The notes under the pieces were generated by a model. The model worked only from the letters and a program-made list of their open reading frames with translations, did no database searches and was not told where the DNA came from. Below, in pieces: positions 26,296-41,699 of a stretch of 64,000 bases of DNA. The stretch is from NCBI RefSeq assembly GCF_020382885.2, contig NC_058512.1:327501-391500 (forward strand), given 5' to 3'. Source of the DNA: Scatophagus argus. Its lineage: Eukaryota > Chordata > Actinopteri > Scatophagidae. The position numbers were made by a program, and so were the translations under genes. The stretch's first letter is position 1; the number at the start of each line of letters is the position of its first letter.

Positions 26296-27100
26296 TACCA
26301 CTCAGCTGTGTGTCGTTTGTTCAGAGTCGCTCTAAACTCACTTTAACACTGAGCAGCGTCAAAGTTATTATATCAGAGTTTAATATATTAAGTTATTTGT
26401 CAGCAGCTGTGACTTCTCCTGTGAAATATTGTTAAGTAGTGTATTAATCTTCTGACTGTTTTCTCTGTTAATGTATTCATTGTCTGGTCCATAAAATGTA
26501 AGAAAACTCAGAAATGTTCAGTTTATCCAACTAAAATCTCAGACAAATTTGGTTTACTGTGAAAAGAGAACATCTCTACTTTCTGAAAAGTCTGAAAAAA
26601 AATCTTGTTTGGGACTTTTGCTTAAAAAATGTCAAACTATTAATATGTCTCACTTTCAAAAGGTTTCAGGCGACTGATCACAGCTGAAAGTCTGTCTTGA
26701 AACTCCAGTCAGTGTGTGGCAGGTTTTAATGTTCCTGCTGCTCAGGCTGGACATTAACTGGTGTCTTTATAAGGTGATGATGATGGGAGCGACGAAGTCT
26801 ACAGTCTTCTCTCCATAATGTGAAGATGAATTTTGACTGTAATCACAGAATGAATTAATTATCTGTGCCACAGATAATAGAAATAGAAAAATACTCTAAA
26901 TACAAACATACTTGCATAACAAGCAAAAGTAACCTCTCAAAAACAATACATAACATAACAATAATCCTGAGTTAATTGAAATTAAAATGGGAAAATCGAG
27001 TGTTAAAACCAGGTAAGCCGTGAGCTGTGAAACATCCCCCCCTGCTGTCCACACACAGTCACTGCACGCAGCGTCCTCCTCCTCCCGGCCGACAGGGGGC
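26296..27100. other. Intergenic between mfhas1 and rpl17
   Basis: AT-rich. Bases 26450-26700 (TTCATTGTCTGGTCCATAAAATG and ACTTTTGCTTAAAAAATGTC) resemble the dispersed repeat seen at 19955. No gene was recognised. Confidence 0.5.
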
Positions 27101-27172
27101 GGTCAATCTCACTGAAGCAGAAGAAGAAGAGCGCAGGCCTTCGCTCTTCCTCTTCCTTCCGCGGCCTCAGAG
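27085..27172 (+). promoter_or_regulatory. rpl17: rpl17 promoter and 5'TOP first exon
   Basis: A pyrimidine tract (CTCTTCCTCTTCCTTCC, about 27144-27160) followed by a donor at 27173 (CAGAG/GTAGGA) is the classic 5' terminal oligopyrimidine leader of ribosomal-protein genes. Such mRNAs are translated under mTOR control. Transcription probably starts at a C in the tract; the leader exon is non-coding and about 30 bases long. Confidence 0.75.
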
Positions 27173-27652
27173 GTAGGAGACGAGTCCAGCATATGAAGAC
27201 AAGAATCTGTGTTTAATCCTAACTAAATCTTCACCATCCTGCTTTTTAAACGCTTGGGTTTTATTAAATATCGTTAGAAACATCAGAGGACGTCAGATGT
27301 TTTTTTATGGAGCAGTAAATTCTGCTTTAATTTGGCATTTGTCTGGATGCCGGTCTGGGGTCTTTCACCTCAGGTTTCCGCCATGTTGACTCGTTAGATC
27401 ACATAACAGCAGAATTTCTTTGTTTGAGCTTCAGTTTCTTTGCATGTGTTGTGTTCCGGGGACCTGCGTGTGTTCATGATGTTAACTGTGGTTTTTTTTG
27501 TTGATTCTCGTGCAGTCGAGGCAGCTTGTTGGTGCCCAAGTCAAGCTAACTGGAGCTAATGCTAATGTCGCAAGCTGTAGTCATGAGGAGGCGTTTACTG
27601 ACAGATTTAAACTTAATACTGAGCATTTCTGTCTTGTTGCAGATATCTGAAA

Positions 27653-30329
<2,677 letters not shown>

Positions 30330-30399
30330 ACCCAAATAAACTGAACTTGAACTGAACTGCTGAGTCTGTGGCTTCTTTGTGTTCCTTCAGCCTGAGGCG

Positions 30400-30860
30400 A
30401 AACGCGTACTCGGCTGCTCTACTGCAGTAACACTGCAGTGTGCAGTACTGCGTTCAGCGCTGGTTCCCAAGCTGTAGCATAAAATACCTCAGTTAGAAAG
30501 TACGTGATTAAATGTACTCGGGTGCTTTCTGCTGCTGCAAGAGACAACATTTGGTGTGTACTTGAAGTTTTTATTAGAAAGTTGACTTTGTGTCTTCACA
30601 CACTCCACATGAAGGTGAAATATCACCAGGAAACTGCAGCTGGTCACCACGTTCAGAGGCTTCACTTTGGGCCCACTCACATCTTCACCAAATACTTTGA
30701 AAATAAATCTTCACTTGCACCAGTACCTTTGGCTTCATGCAATACAGTACTGCGATATTATGTAGTAAAACCACTTTGGTATTGTCAGCTTTGTGTCACA
30801 GAAGTACATCGTTATTTCAGCTTCATGTAATGAAAGTACTGCAGTATTACCAGCCTTGTG
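30400..30860. mobile_element. Degenerate dispersed repeat rich in TACTGCAGTA-like words
   Basis: CTGCAGTAACACTGCAGTG, AAATACCTCAGTTAGAAAGTA and GTGATTAAATGTACTCGG resemble a frequent fish repeat. Boundaries are uncertain. Confidence 0.4.
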
Positions 30861-30946
30861 GAGTAGAAGTACAGCAGTAAACTGCCAGACAAGTTTCCTG
30901 CTGCAGCTGCACACACTTTAAACTACTTCACACGCAGACAGTTTGC

Positions 30947-31330
30947 TCCAGTGGTTCCCAACCTGAGGGGTCGGCCCCGCCGCAGGACGCCAGGTGACCC
31001 GGAGCGGTCGGCCCTTCCGCAGGACGCCAGGTGACCCGGAGCGGTTGGCCCCTGTGCAGGACGCCAGGTGACCCGGAGCGGTCGGCCCTTCCGCAGGACG
31101 CCAGGTGACCCGGAGCGGTTGGCCCTTCCGCAGGACGGCAGGTGACCCCGAGTGGTCGTCGCAGGATTGATGTGAGAGGAGAGCAAAGTTCTGACTCATC
31201 TTTAGCTGTGCTAAGCAGTAATTGATTTGTTTGTTTTTATCGTGGATTCTTTTTCCTGTTTGACTGTCAGCTGTTGTGAAGAGTTGTAGACCACATTAGG
31301 AGCAGAACTTTGTTTCCATCGGAGATCAGG
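30947..31330 (+). mobile_element. hAT-like element fragment containing a minisatellite
   Basis: It opens with CCAGTGGTTCCCAACCTGAG, the terminal sequence of many hAT-type elements. It later has GAGAGGAGAGCAAAGTTCTG, which follows in related fish copies. The middle is replaced by a 37-bp tandem array. A second fragment of this type lies at 56878. No transposase is present. Confidence 0.6.
30983..31160. repeat. 37-bp minisatellite, five copies
   Basis: CAGGACG starts at 30983, 31020, 31057, 31094 and 31131, an exact 37-base period. The unit contains CAGGTGACCCGGAGCGG. Copies differ at a few positions (TCGG or TTGG; TTCCG or TGTG). Confidence 0.95.
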
Positions 31331-31398
31331 AGGTTGGAGACACTGGACTGACGGCAGCGCTCTGACCTGCGCTGAACGTGCTGCAGGTCTGAGAGCGA

Positions 31399-31412
31399 CC
31401 AGCAGAGGGCGC
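31399..31412 (+). promoter_or_regulatory. CTCF-type core motif, forward
   Basis: CCAGCAGAGGGCGC is an exact core match in the rpl17-nkx6.1 interval and the rightmost exact match in the window. Its orientation is opposite to the sites at 21767-23124. Confidence 0.65.
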
Positions 31413-31499
31413 CGTCGTATCAGCGTGTGTGAGGAAGATGAGCTCCAGCTGGTCTTCACACTGTGGACTTCCTGCCGTCTTCCACCATCACCAGGTCAG

Positions 31500-33400
31500 G
31501 ATTTAATCTGCAATGACATCAGCTCACTTTTTACGTCAAGTTTTTCAATTCGTCCACACAGATGATCCTTTAAAATTAAAAACACCCGGAGACACGTGAC
31601 TCACCGACGGTTTATCAATGAATTGTTCGACCGATTATGAGTGGGTGTTTTTGTACTGCTGTGTGTACTGCAGTACACCAGACCGTCGTAATAAATCACT
31701 AACAAGTCAGTCTCTTATCGGTATTTTACCGATTGATCTGCAACAGACGCGTTATTTATGAGCTCATCGCATTTTAGTTTGTAAAGTCTGAACGTGATAC
31801 AAAAATAAATACAAGTAGAATACGTGCAGTGTGAAAATAAACTAAAGTATCCGATAAAATCTAGATTTTTTTCCAGATAAATGAAAAAATCAAGAAATAA
31901 TAATAAGAAAGATTCATCATCAAATAATTCCAATTGATTCTGTTAATCAATCGGACGGTGTTGCGTTCAGGCTCAGATTGTTTTAAAATACCAAACGTTT
32001 TTCTGAGGTGCAGCTGAACTCGGGTCAGATTTTATTCAAATAAATCGCGAATCACACAAACTGCCGTCAGCTCACCTACGAAATTTACTATATTTTAATT
32101 TATTATATTAACAGTTTGAATTAAAAAAAAGAAAAGAATTTTTTTACTGTCAAGCAGATTTCATACGACATTTCCACACAGTGAACATGTAATTGAAGTA
32201 TTTGTCTTTGCTGTACTCGCATGTTTTTTCTTGAACATAAAAGCTGAAGCTTCGCGGCCTGCAGGCTCTCAGCTCGACTCTTTTCTCACTTCATTCATTC
32301 ACACAAATATAACTCAGTGAGTGTGCACAAACATGTTCGAATATTCTAATCTGAAACAAAACAAAAACCATTTAAATGTACTAACATGAGTGGTTTTACT
32401 CTCACCGAACTGAACACACAAATGTTGCCACCAGACTGAGAAGGTTCTGCTTCCTACGTGATTAACGGTCAAACAGCGCGGGGTCACGTGACCAGCGGCA
32501 TGCTAACCCATTAGCTGAGCTAGCAGAGCAACAATTTAACAAATTAAACAGACACATTTTAGAAGGAGTTTAATTTTAAAATTAACATTAATTGTGTCAT
32601 TAATACAAATTAAATACGATGAAGCCTACTGCTTTATTATCTGACATTTCAGATGCATTTATGTGATAATTAACTACTAAATTTACTGATAAAATGCTTT
32701 AAAGACCTGTATTTCAATTTTTATTTGTAATAATGTAAATTTAAATTTGTTTGTGTTTTTATATTTAAAATTTGTTTGAAAAATATTGAAAGAAAAAAAA
32801 TAAGAAAAGAAAAATAGAAAGAAAAGCATTTTTCCTGTGTTTTTCTTTTGGACACAGACTGTTGTAACCCTCTCATTCTGTAAAAATGTTCTCATTAATG
32901 AGGAATAAAGTTCTAATAAAGAAAAACACATTTAGGAAAGAAAAAAAAAATCAGATTTTTAAGACATTTTTCTGTAAACCCAAAACGTGCGCCTCCTGGT
33001 GGTTTGGAGCCGAACGCTGCCACACTTTAATGTTTCTGTGCTGTTTGGTTCATGTGTAAAAGTGAATAAAAGACATAAATCTGATTAATGAGAAGACATG
33101 ATTTTATATTTCGATGAGAGGACAGAAATGTAATTTACATGGTGCTGTTTGTTTACAAGTTGAAGAATAATAACTTAATTACACTTTTATGTAGAAAGAT
33201 TGAAGCTGTTAATTTGTTTAGTTGAAGGCCTTGAACCTTTAAGTCTAAACCTCATTACGCTGATATTTAAAATGGCCTTTCAATAACAGTTTAAACAATA
33301 AATCAAAATCAGAAGCACTTGATCATGCGTGCTGCGAACTGTTTGATCTGTGCAGAACAGATGTTATAATAACTAACGCTTTTAAATCCACATTTTTCTC
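31500..33400. other. AT-rich intergenic region upstream of nkx6.1
   Basis: Long A and T runs and many TAAT words. I see no coding frame or named repeat. A one-mismatch CTCF-like match (GCGCCTCCTGGTGG, reverse) lies at 32990-33003. It could hold nkx6.1 enhancers but nothing specific is visible. Confidence 0.5.
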
Positions 33401-33429
33401 TGACAAACTACAAAACTCCGTGACATATT

Positions 33430-33884
33430 AAAGATTATTTGTCCTTCAGCAAACCGCTGAGCCAATCAGCAGGCCGTCCTAAATCCAGAAGGTCCACGTC
33501 ACCGGCAGATCATCCAATCAGAAGGCAGACACCTCCTGCGCTCTGCGTTTCCTCCTCTCAAAGTTTGGACTTTGCTAATAGACAGAAGGAGCAGATGATC
33601 ATGTTTTATTATCTCTCAGAAGTTCTTCAGCCGAGCAGACAAACTGTCTTCCCATCGTCCTGCTCCTGAAGTGGACCCGGACCTCCGTCTGCGGGGAAAC
33701 TCGACTCCTCCTCGGAGCTTTTCTGCACGTTGCACGTTTTGGATTTTGCCGTCCGGTTGGTCCTGAGATGGGCTTTGAGTGTGACTCCAGAGACGGTGGG
33801 GTTTTTGTTTAGTCTGGACCGTCAGGGCCCTGAAGTGCCAAAGCAAGCAGCTGCAGTCCTCGCTGGTCCTCCGCACAGGTGGGC
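33430..33884 (+). promoter_or_regulatory. nkx6.1: nkx6.1 promoter and 5'UTR region
   Basis: CCAAT-like boxes (GAGCCAATCAG near 33461, CATCCAATCAG near 33510) precede the coding exon. A 14-codon upstream ORF starts at ATG 33768 (GAGATGG context) and ends in TAG at 33810-33812. The start site is not determined. Confidence 0.45.
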
Positions 33885-35345
<1,461 letters not shown>

Positions 35346-35880
35346 CTCTTCACCTTCATCCTCCTCCTCCTCCTCCTCGTCTTCTTCTTCTTCTTCTGGA
35401 GGGAACGAAACGACCTGTCGGAGTCCGGAGGTTGTCCTCCGCTGTGGGTTTTTCCGTTCTGGGTCTTGTTGCACGCTGATGGAGACTCGCGTCCGGACAA
35501 AGTGCGGAGACTGACGGACTTTTGGTGGCCAAACTCCGGCAGAGAAGACGCTCCTTAAACTTGTAAATAGAACCGTGAGTTGTACCCAATAGAAATTATC
35601 TGCTGTGAATAATTTAAGTGTTTTTGTACAGATCACAGATCAGCTTGTTTTGTATTTCACAGTCACATAAATGAGCCTCCTTCAGTGGGTCCCTGAAGGC
35701 CTCCTGACACAGCAGGAGGAGGCTGTGAACGCACCACACGCACCTGTACAGACAGAAAATATTTCACACCTTTTTATTTATATGTTTGAGTTGTGACTGG
35801 CGCCTGCGCACTTGTGTATCACGTCAGGTTAATGTAATGCACTTTTATTTAATAAAAACTCAAATGTTTGTGTTGTTTTC
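35346..35880 (+). other. nkx6.1: nkx6.1 3'UTR
   Basis: From the stop at 35343-35345 to a likely end after AATAAA at 35851-35856 (TTTATTTAATAAAAACT). It contains a CTC/TTC-rich tract at about 35360-35398. Confidence 0.65.
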
Positions 35881-36655
35881 AGCCGATGAATGTTAGTTAA
35901 TACACGCGTTTAATTCGTTAACGGCGCACTGATTAATTAATTAATTAATTACCTGCGGCTAAAAGAGCCAATTAATCATCTGCTTTAATCGATATTTTCA
36001 TCAGTATTCAGCCTCAACAGGAACACAAAATTATTATTATTATTATTGTTATTAGAGGTTTTATAAATCGACTTCTCGGCCTTTGACTGGGGTTCATTTT
36101 ATTTTACTGCGTTATAAATTCAAACTTTTAAATTTTTTCGAGACGATTTTGACAAGCGGAAAAAAAGGTTTAATCAGAGGGTTTAATTAGAATTTTCAAT
36201 TAGAAGATTTAATTAGAAGGATCAATTAGTAAACGTTTGAAACGCGGACTTGGCGCGCTGTCGGCCATTTTAACGTTTGTCTTTGGAAACAAAATTAATA
36301 AGCGCCGAATAAATCAGTTCAGCTCCGTTAATATCGACGTTAATTGAACACAATAAAACAGAATTAAATCCAACACGCAGGGATTTTTAATTCACTCTGA
36401 CACAAACTTCACAATAAACGAGCGATCAAAACATTTTGGGTTCTTACAGTAAACTTCGTCACCAAACTGCGTCAGCGGAAACGGAATCGTGACGTGAGTT
36501 AAATCAACTCGTTAAATCAGCTCAAATCAATCAAACACTTTGGTCGATTTTAAGGCTGAGGAGGATTTTTATTAAACTGCAGGGTTTCCGGTTAACTGAA
36601 CTCACATCAGCAGAGAAAATCTGATCGAATTCAAAGAACAAACTGACTGCCTGAA
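35881..36655. other. AT-rich, homeodomain-site-rich region downstream of nkx6.1
   Basis: TAATTAATTAATTAATTA lies near 35932-35950, and further TTAATTAG/AATTAG words run to about 36230. Low GC and no coding frame. It is either simple AT-rich DNA or a regulatory element responsive to homeodomain factors. Confidence 0.4.
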
Positions 36656-36661
36656 ATATCC

Positions 36662-37236
36662 GACTGCAGTACTTCTGCCTGACATATTTAACTGTAATAT
36701 TTTAATACCGTGACTGCAGTACTTCTGTCTGACATATTTAACTGTAGTATTTTAATACCGTGACTGCAGTACTTCTGACATATTTAACTGTAGTATTTTA
36801 ATACCGTGACTGCAGTACTTCTGTCTGACATATTTAACTGTAGTATTTTAATACCGTGACTGCAGTACTTCTGTCTGACATATTTAACTGTAGTATTTTA
36901 ATACCGTGACTGCAGTACTTCTGTCTGACATATTTAACTGTAGTATTTTAATACCGTGACTGCAGTACTTCTGCCTGAAATATCCGACTGTCGTATTTTA
37001 ATACCGTGACTGCAGTACTTCTGTCTGACATATTTAACTGTAGTATTTTAATACCGTGACTGCAATACTTCTGTCTGAAATATTTAACTGTAGTATTTCG
37101 ATACCGTGACTGCAGTACTTCTGTCTGACATATTTAACTGTAGTATTTTAATACCGTGACTGCAGTACTTCTGTCTGAAATATTTAACTGTAGTATTTCG
37201 ATACCGTGACTGCAGTACTCTGTCTGAAATACTGTG
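36662..37236. repeat. 50-bp minisatellite, twelve copies
   Basis: GACTGCAGTACTTCTG recurs at 36662, 36712, 36762, then 36808 (one unit shortened to 46), and every 50 bases to 37208. The unit also contains TATTTAACTGTAGTATTTTAA, with variants in a few copies. Confidence 0.97.
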
Positions 37237-37239
37237 AGG

Positions 37240-39340
37240 ATTACCTGACGGCAGGTAAAGCCCGTGTGTCTCCACATGCTCAGACCGTGACGCTGCAGTT
37301 TGTCGGTGACGCAGCGTTTTTCGGACTGAATGACAGGATATTGAGTATGAGTTAGTGTTTGCTCCGCGGCCCGAGCGGAAACTCTTCTTCACCGGACACA
37401 ATTCAGGTAGAAAGTCACGACGTTTCCGCCTCGGTTTCACTTTAAACTCCTTCAAACGAAACTTCCTGTGCAGAAAGAAAACGTTTTGTCTTTCCTGAGC
37501 TCATCTGGTGACGCTTCAATAATAAAGAAAATAAATTCATAAAATCACAAATAAAAAAATGATTTCGTTTTTTATTGAAATTTATTTTAAATTTAGTGAG
37601 TACAAAAAATAAAAACGGCCTTAAAAACTCATGCAGTGAGACGGAAGTGATTTGTTAAGTAATTAACTGATTGAAAATGAATTTGTCAATGCTCTGATAA
37701 TTGATCGACATGTCCAGGTGAGGTCAGGCAGGTGTTAGCAACCTTCACGCTGTCACGTCTGGTCTCACCTGAAAACATGAGAATACATTTATTTGTGGAT
37801 TTATTTGTACACACCTGCAGGTCACGTGTCATCAGTATCTTAAACGGTGAAATGACTGTTAGTTATTGATTAAATCAGCTGATCGATCAATGATGAAAAC
37901 AGTTAACGTGTCTACAAATCCACAGGAAGCACGCGGAGCAGGTGGGACTGAGGCCGTTTAGGCACAGGAAGGTGTTCGGTCACTTCGCGGCTTCACGTTA
38001 AATTGTGATGTGATTTCACTGATTGAGACAAAACTTTATTGATCCTGGTGGAGGTTCACAAGCTGCCCAGCAGACAGCATTAAATACTGTAGTATCACGT
38101 GTATTACTCTGCCTTTGGCTTCACACACACACACACACACACACACCGTGAGGTCAGTTTAAAGACAACAGAACTCAGATCAGCCAACAGCTGCTCTGCT
38201 GTGGTCAAACAGCTGCCAGCTGGTCTCAGGTCTGTGGAAGCAGGATTTCGCTGATTAAAACACAAAGTTTCTGCACGGGGGTGATGACTTTTCTCTACAC
38301 GTTCATGTCAGATTATTTTCAGATTTTTGTTCATTTTTAACTCACTGAGGAAGATGAAGGTCGAGGACGACACGTCGGTCCAGAGAAAGTCCAGCTTCAA
38401 ACCGGACTCTGATGAGACGAACTTACTGACGGCTGCAGTGAACATCAGGTGTTCACAGGGGACAGAAGAGACGACGTGCACGCTGTGACACACGCTGCTT
38501 CTGGATCATCCACAGGTAAACTGGTCACCTGCTGACAGGTGAGGCGGTCCTGCCCAGGTGTGAAAGGTTCACCTTACTGCGTGAGCTCAGGAAAACTATT
38601 GTTTGTTTGTTGGGCATTACATCCTGTTGTTACTGTGTCAAAATGGCCGACGCTGTGGTCTTACAGCTAACTTATCAGCTAGGTTACCAGATATCGGTTA
38701 GCTTCCACTTTGTTAGCTTAGCATGTCAGCTCTTCAAAACACATAAACTCCACCTGAGTCGTGTGCAAATGGTCGCACTGTGATCGGCTCGTGTTCGTGT
38801 TTCCCGTGACAGCTGCTGGACAGTCGCGGCTTCGCACAGGTGCGACTCGCGTGGTCCACAGAGTCTTGTCTCAGCGATGAAGCGTTTCCTGTCGCTGTGA
38901 GGTCAATGATCAGCCGTGATGTCACACAGTGAGGTGACTCCATCAGCACCATGAGGCTGCAGGTGGAGTGAACAAGCTCTCTGCTGCGTCCATGTGTTCC
39001 AGGTGTGCAGAACACGACCCCGGGCCCCGGGGCCCACTGCACCATCTGTTCTCCCACTGCCTGAGGAAGTCCGAGTTCTGCCTCCACCAGCCCAGACTCC
39101 AGACCGTCCTGTACTTTTTACTGCATTTAACTGGCAGCTTCAGAGTCGAAATCCAAAATCCAAACGATAGTAAACTATGATGTAATTTCATATCAGTAAG
39201 TCGTTACGGGAACCTCAGACTTCCCCGTGGAGAACACAGTGAGAGCAGGAATATGAAGAGTCACAGAGTGTGGACTCAGATGGGACGGTTTGTGTCGTGT
39301 CCAGGTGAGACCTTCGCTGTCAGAATGACGGGCTGCGATG
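37240..39340. other. Intergenic, no gene recognised
   Basis: Mostly unremarkable. It includes the CA repeat at 38121-38146 and an antisense retroposon-like tail near 38024-38050 (ACTTTATTGATCCTGGTGG). Short open frames lack any family resemblance. Confidence 0.55.
38121..38146. repeat. CA microsatellite
   Basis: Uninterrupted CA run. Confidence 0.95.
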
Positions 39341-39399
39341 GGCCGAGCTCAGTCTGTTGGCTGCAGCTCTACCTGTTGACTCGGCACTAAATCTCTTGC

Positions 39400-40100
39400 T
39401 GTTTGCAGGCGTGACTAATGTGTTAGCGTTAGCCTGTCTTTATAAAGAGCCCATTGACAGGCTCTCAGTTGACCATGTACTACAAGAGATTACACACAAG
39501 GACATGTGTCACACACATGAATGGTGGTCTTATCTCCCTGTAACCCGCCTGGACTCCTGCGATAAGGAGCGCCTGGGGAGCCTCCATTATGAGAAGCCAA
39601 CAGCGGCAGCCTCCTCCGCCGCTGCTTCAAACACCCGTTCATGCTTGAGTGGAAACATTGTGGAGCCGAGGCCCTGAATGCACCACGTTCTGACAGGAAG
39701 TAATTCATCCCCGCCGCTCGACGCCGCAGCGATCAGCCGCCCGTTGGGTACAGGAATCCAGCCTGTGTTAATTGTTGTGCCTGCTCGAGCGAGTTAACGA
39801 CAGCGTTTGGAGCAAATCAGGTGCAGCTCACCTGCCGGCTGAACGTGGAGATAAAATCTGTTATCTCTGGGTGCTAACCTCATTGGAGTATTTATTCAGA
39901 GATAATCTCCTGTAATGATGCTTCACCTCCTCCTGAGAGCAGCTGGGGACAACAGCAACAACACACGAGAGGCTAATCCCAGGCTGATCGCTCTGATCCA
40001 CCACAACCAAAACTTTAAAGTTTAACAACCGGCCAACAGCCGAGCTCGTTCAACAGTGAGATCGCTGATCGATCGGGCGATTAATCAGGCTGAGCCAGTG
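39400..40100. promoter_or_regulatory. Candidate conserved non-coding element A
   Basis: Unique, repeat-poor sequence with a TTAATTGTT block (SOX and homeodomain-like) at 39768-39776 and a CTTTATAAAGAGC block near 39437. A 106-codon open frame at 39357-39677 resembles no family. Conservation is inferred from texture only. Confidence 0.35.
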
Positions 40101-40429
40101 GGACCTTCAGGTACAGGAAGCTGTTTTATGTTTTAAATAATTTGACTTTTGACTTTTCAGTTGAGGTTTGGTTTGAACCTCAAACAGAACGTCTAAACGC
40201 TGTCTGAAGTCGTCTGGACCTGTTGAGGACGTTTCACCTCTCAGATCGCTGAGTCAGACGGTGACTTCACACGCGGCTGACCAATCACGGCGCGGCCTGG
40301 GTGTGACTGGGCGGGGGCCAGACGCTGCCTGCTCTTCCTCCTGCTGGGGGGAGGAGGTGGAGAAGTAATGACAAAATGAGCACCACCCGTAGACTCTGGC
40401 AGTGAAAAACTCTGCCCTCATCACCCGAG

Positions 40430-41075
40430 TCTTTTGTTCTGAATTTTATTAGCACTAGCCACGCTAAAATAACCTGTTAACACGTATCATAGTGCAGCAA
40501 TAATAACCTCCTCAATCATATTTTAAAAGTCACGTCAAGGCTGCCCGCCGTAATTCATCTCTATGCAAATACCTCGGAGTCGAGCCATTAGCGAGCGGCC
40601 ACCGGGCTTTTATTAAAATGCATTCTTCGCCTCTCTCTTCCTGCTCAGGACTTATAAAACACGAGTCCTGCTGCACAAGAATTATAGCAACTATCAGGCT
40701 AACATATGGACAGCATGCACTCTGCAAATAAAAAGCAGCAGATAAAGTGGCGGGGTCAGCCTCGGAGCAAACACTTAGGAAATGGCAGCGCGCTAACAGA
40801 TCGTCCCGGCCGTGTGACGCACACCTGAACATCAAAGGCTGATTACACATTCATTTGGGTGAGGGCTGCCTGGTGTGACCCCCACCTCCTCCGCCTCCTC
40901 CGCCCGCCCACACTCGGCATCACTGCCACAAACTGAGAGGGCAAAAAGGTCATGAAGCGCATTAATGAAATTAAAACAACAGAGACGAACCTGATGAGGG
41001 GACGACCTGCGTACTCATGACAGCTGCTGTACTGTGAAAATACTGCAGTATACTCTGTTAGCGTCATATACTGCA
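40430..41075. promoter_or_regulatory. Candidate conserved non-coding element B
   Basis: Contains an exact POU octamer ATGCAAAT (40563-40570), AGGTCA (40947-40952), paired homeodomain sites ATTAATGAAATTA (40961-40973) and TTTTATTAGCACTAGCC near 40445. It is free of obvious repeats except a CTCCGCC run near 40885. Regulatory role on nkx6.1 is inferred. Confidence 0.45.
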
Positions 41076-41379
41076 GTATTCTGTGAAGTTGTGTTTTGAT
41101 GTCAACCCTTGATGTTTCTGTTTGGGCCTCACAGCTGAAGCCTTTGAGGGTTTTCCTCTGGTGTTGACTCTGTGATGTGATTGGTTGCCTTGTAACACGA
41201 GAAGTTTGCCTTCATTTAACTGAATTTATTCACGCTGATGATCAGCAGCCGCTAAACGCTGGGCTGATGTTAATTTATTTACTGAGGGTCTGTGATCAAT
41301 AAAGTCTGATTGATATGATGACATCATAATTTATTTGTTGTGTGTCGTATTTGAATCTGGAGAGTAACTGCTAATTAAA

Positions 41380-41560
41380 GTTATCGAATAAATGTTGGGA
41401 AGTAAAAGTATGAAGCAGCTCAAAGTATGAATGCTCTCATAAAGTACCTTAAACTTGTAATTAAGTGCAGTACATGCAATGATGGGTAGTAACAGATTAC
41501 AAGTAAGAGGGATGATGTAATCAGATTACAAAATAATCAGGATGAAACACGCGTGTACTG
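41380..41560. mobile_element. Dispersed fish repeat fragment
   Basis: ATGATGGGTAGTAACAGATT, ACAAGTAAG and TAATCAGATTACAAAATAATC match a recurrent fish repeat built on alternating GATTAC words. From memory, not verified. Confidence 0.5.
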
Positions 41561-41629
41561 TGAGTCGTCCATCTGCATGATAGAAACATTCCACATATGT
41601 ACATGCATGCAGTTCATACACCGGGAACG

Positions 41630-41692
41630 TGGAGTACACACAGTACTCACAGTACATGCAGTACCTGCAGTACCTGCAGTACCTGCAGTACA
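41630..41692. repeat. Short GTACCTGCA tandem
   Basis: GTACTCACA, GTACATGCA and GTACCTGCA nine-base units, about six copies. Confidence 0.85.
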
Positions 41693-41699
41693 CCGCTCG

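Noticed and set aside
27083..27100. CTCF-like CCGACAGGGGGCGG near the rpl17 promoter
   Set aside because: Two mismatches in the core; weaker than the six exact matches.
39357..39677. 106-codon plus frame as a possible small membrane protein
   Set aside because: No recognisable homology or conserved start context, and it lies in desert sequence that looks regulatory.
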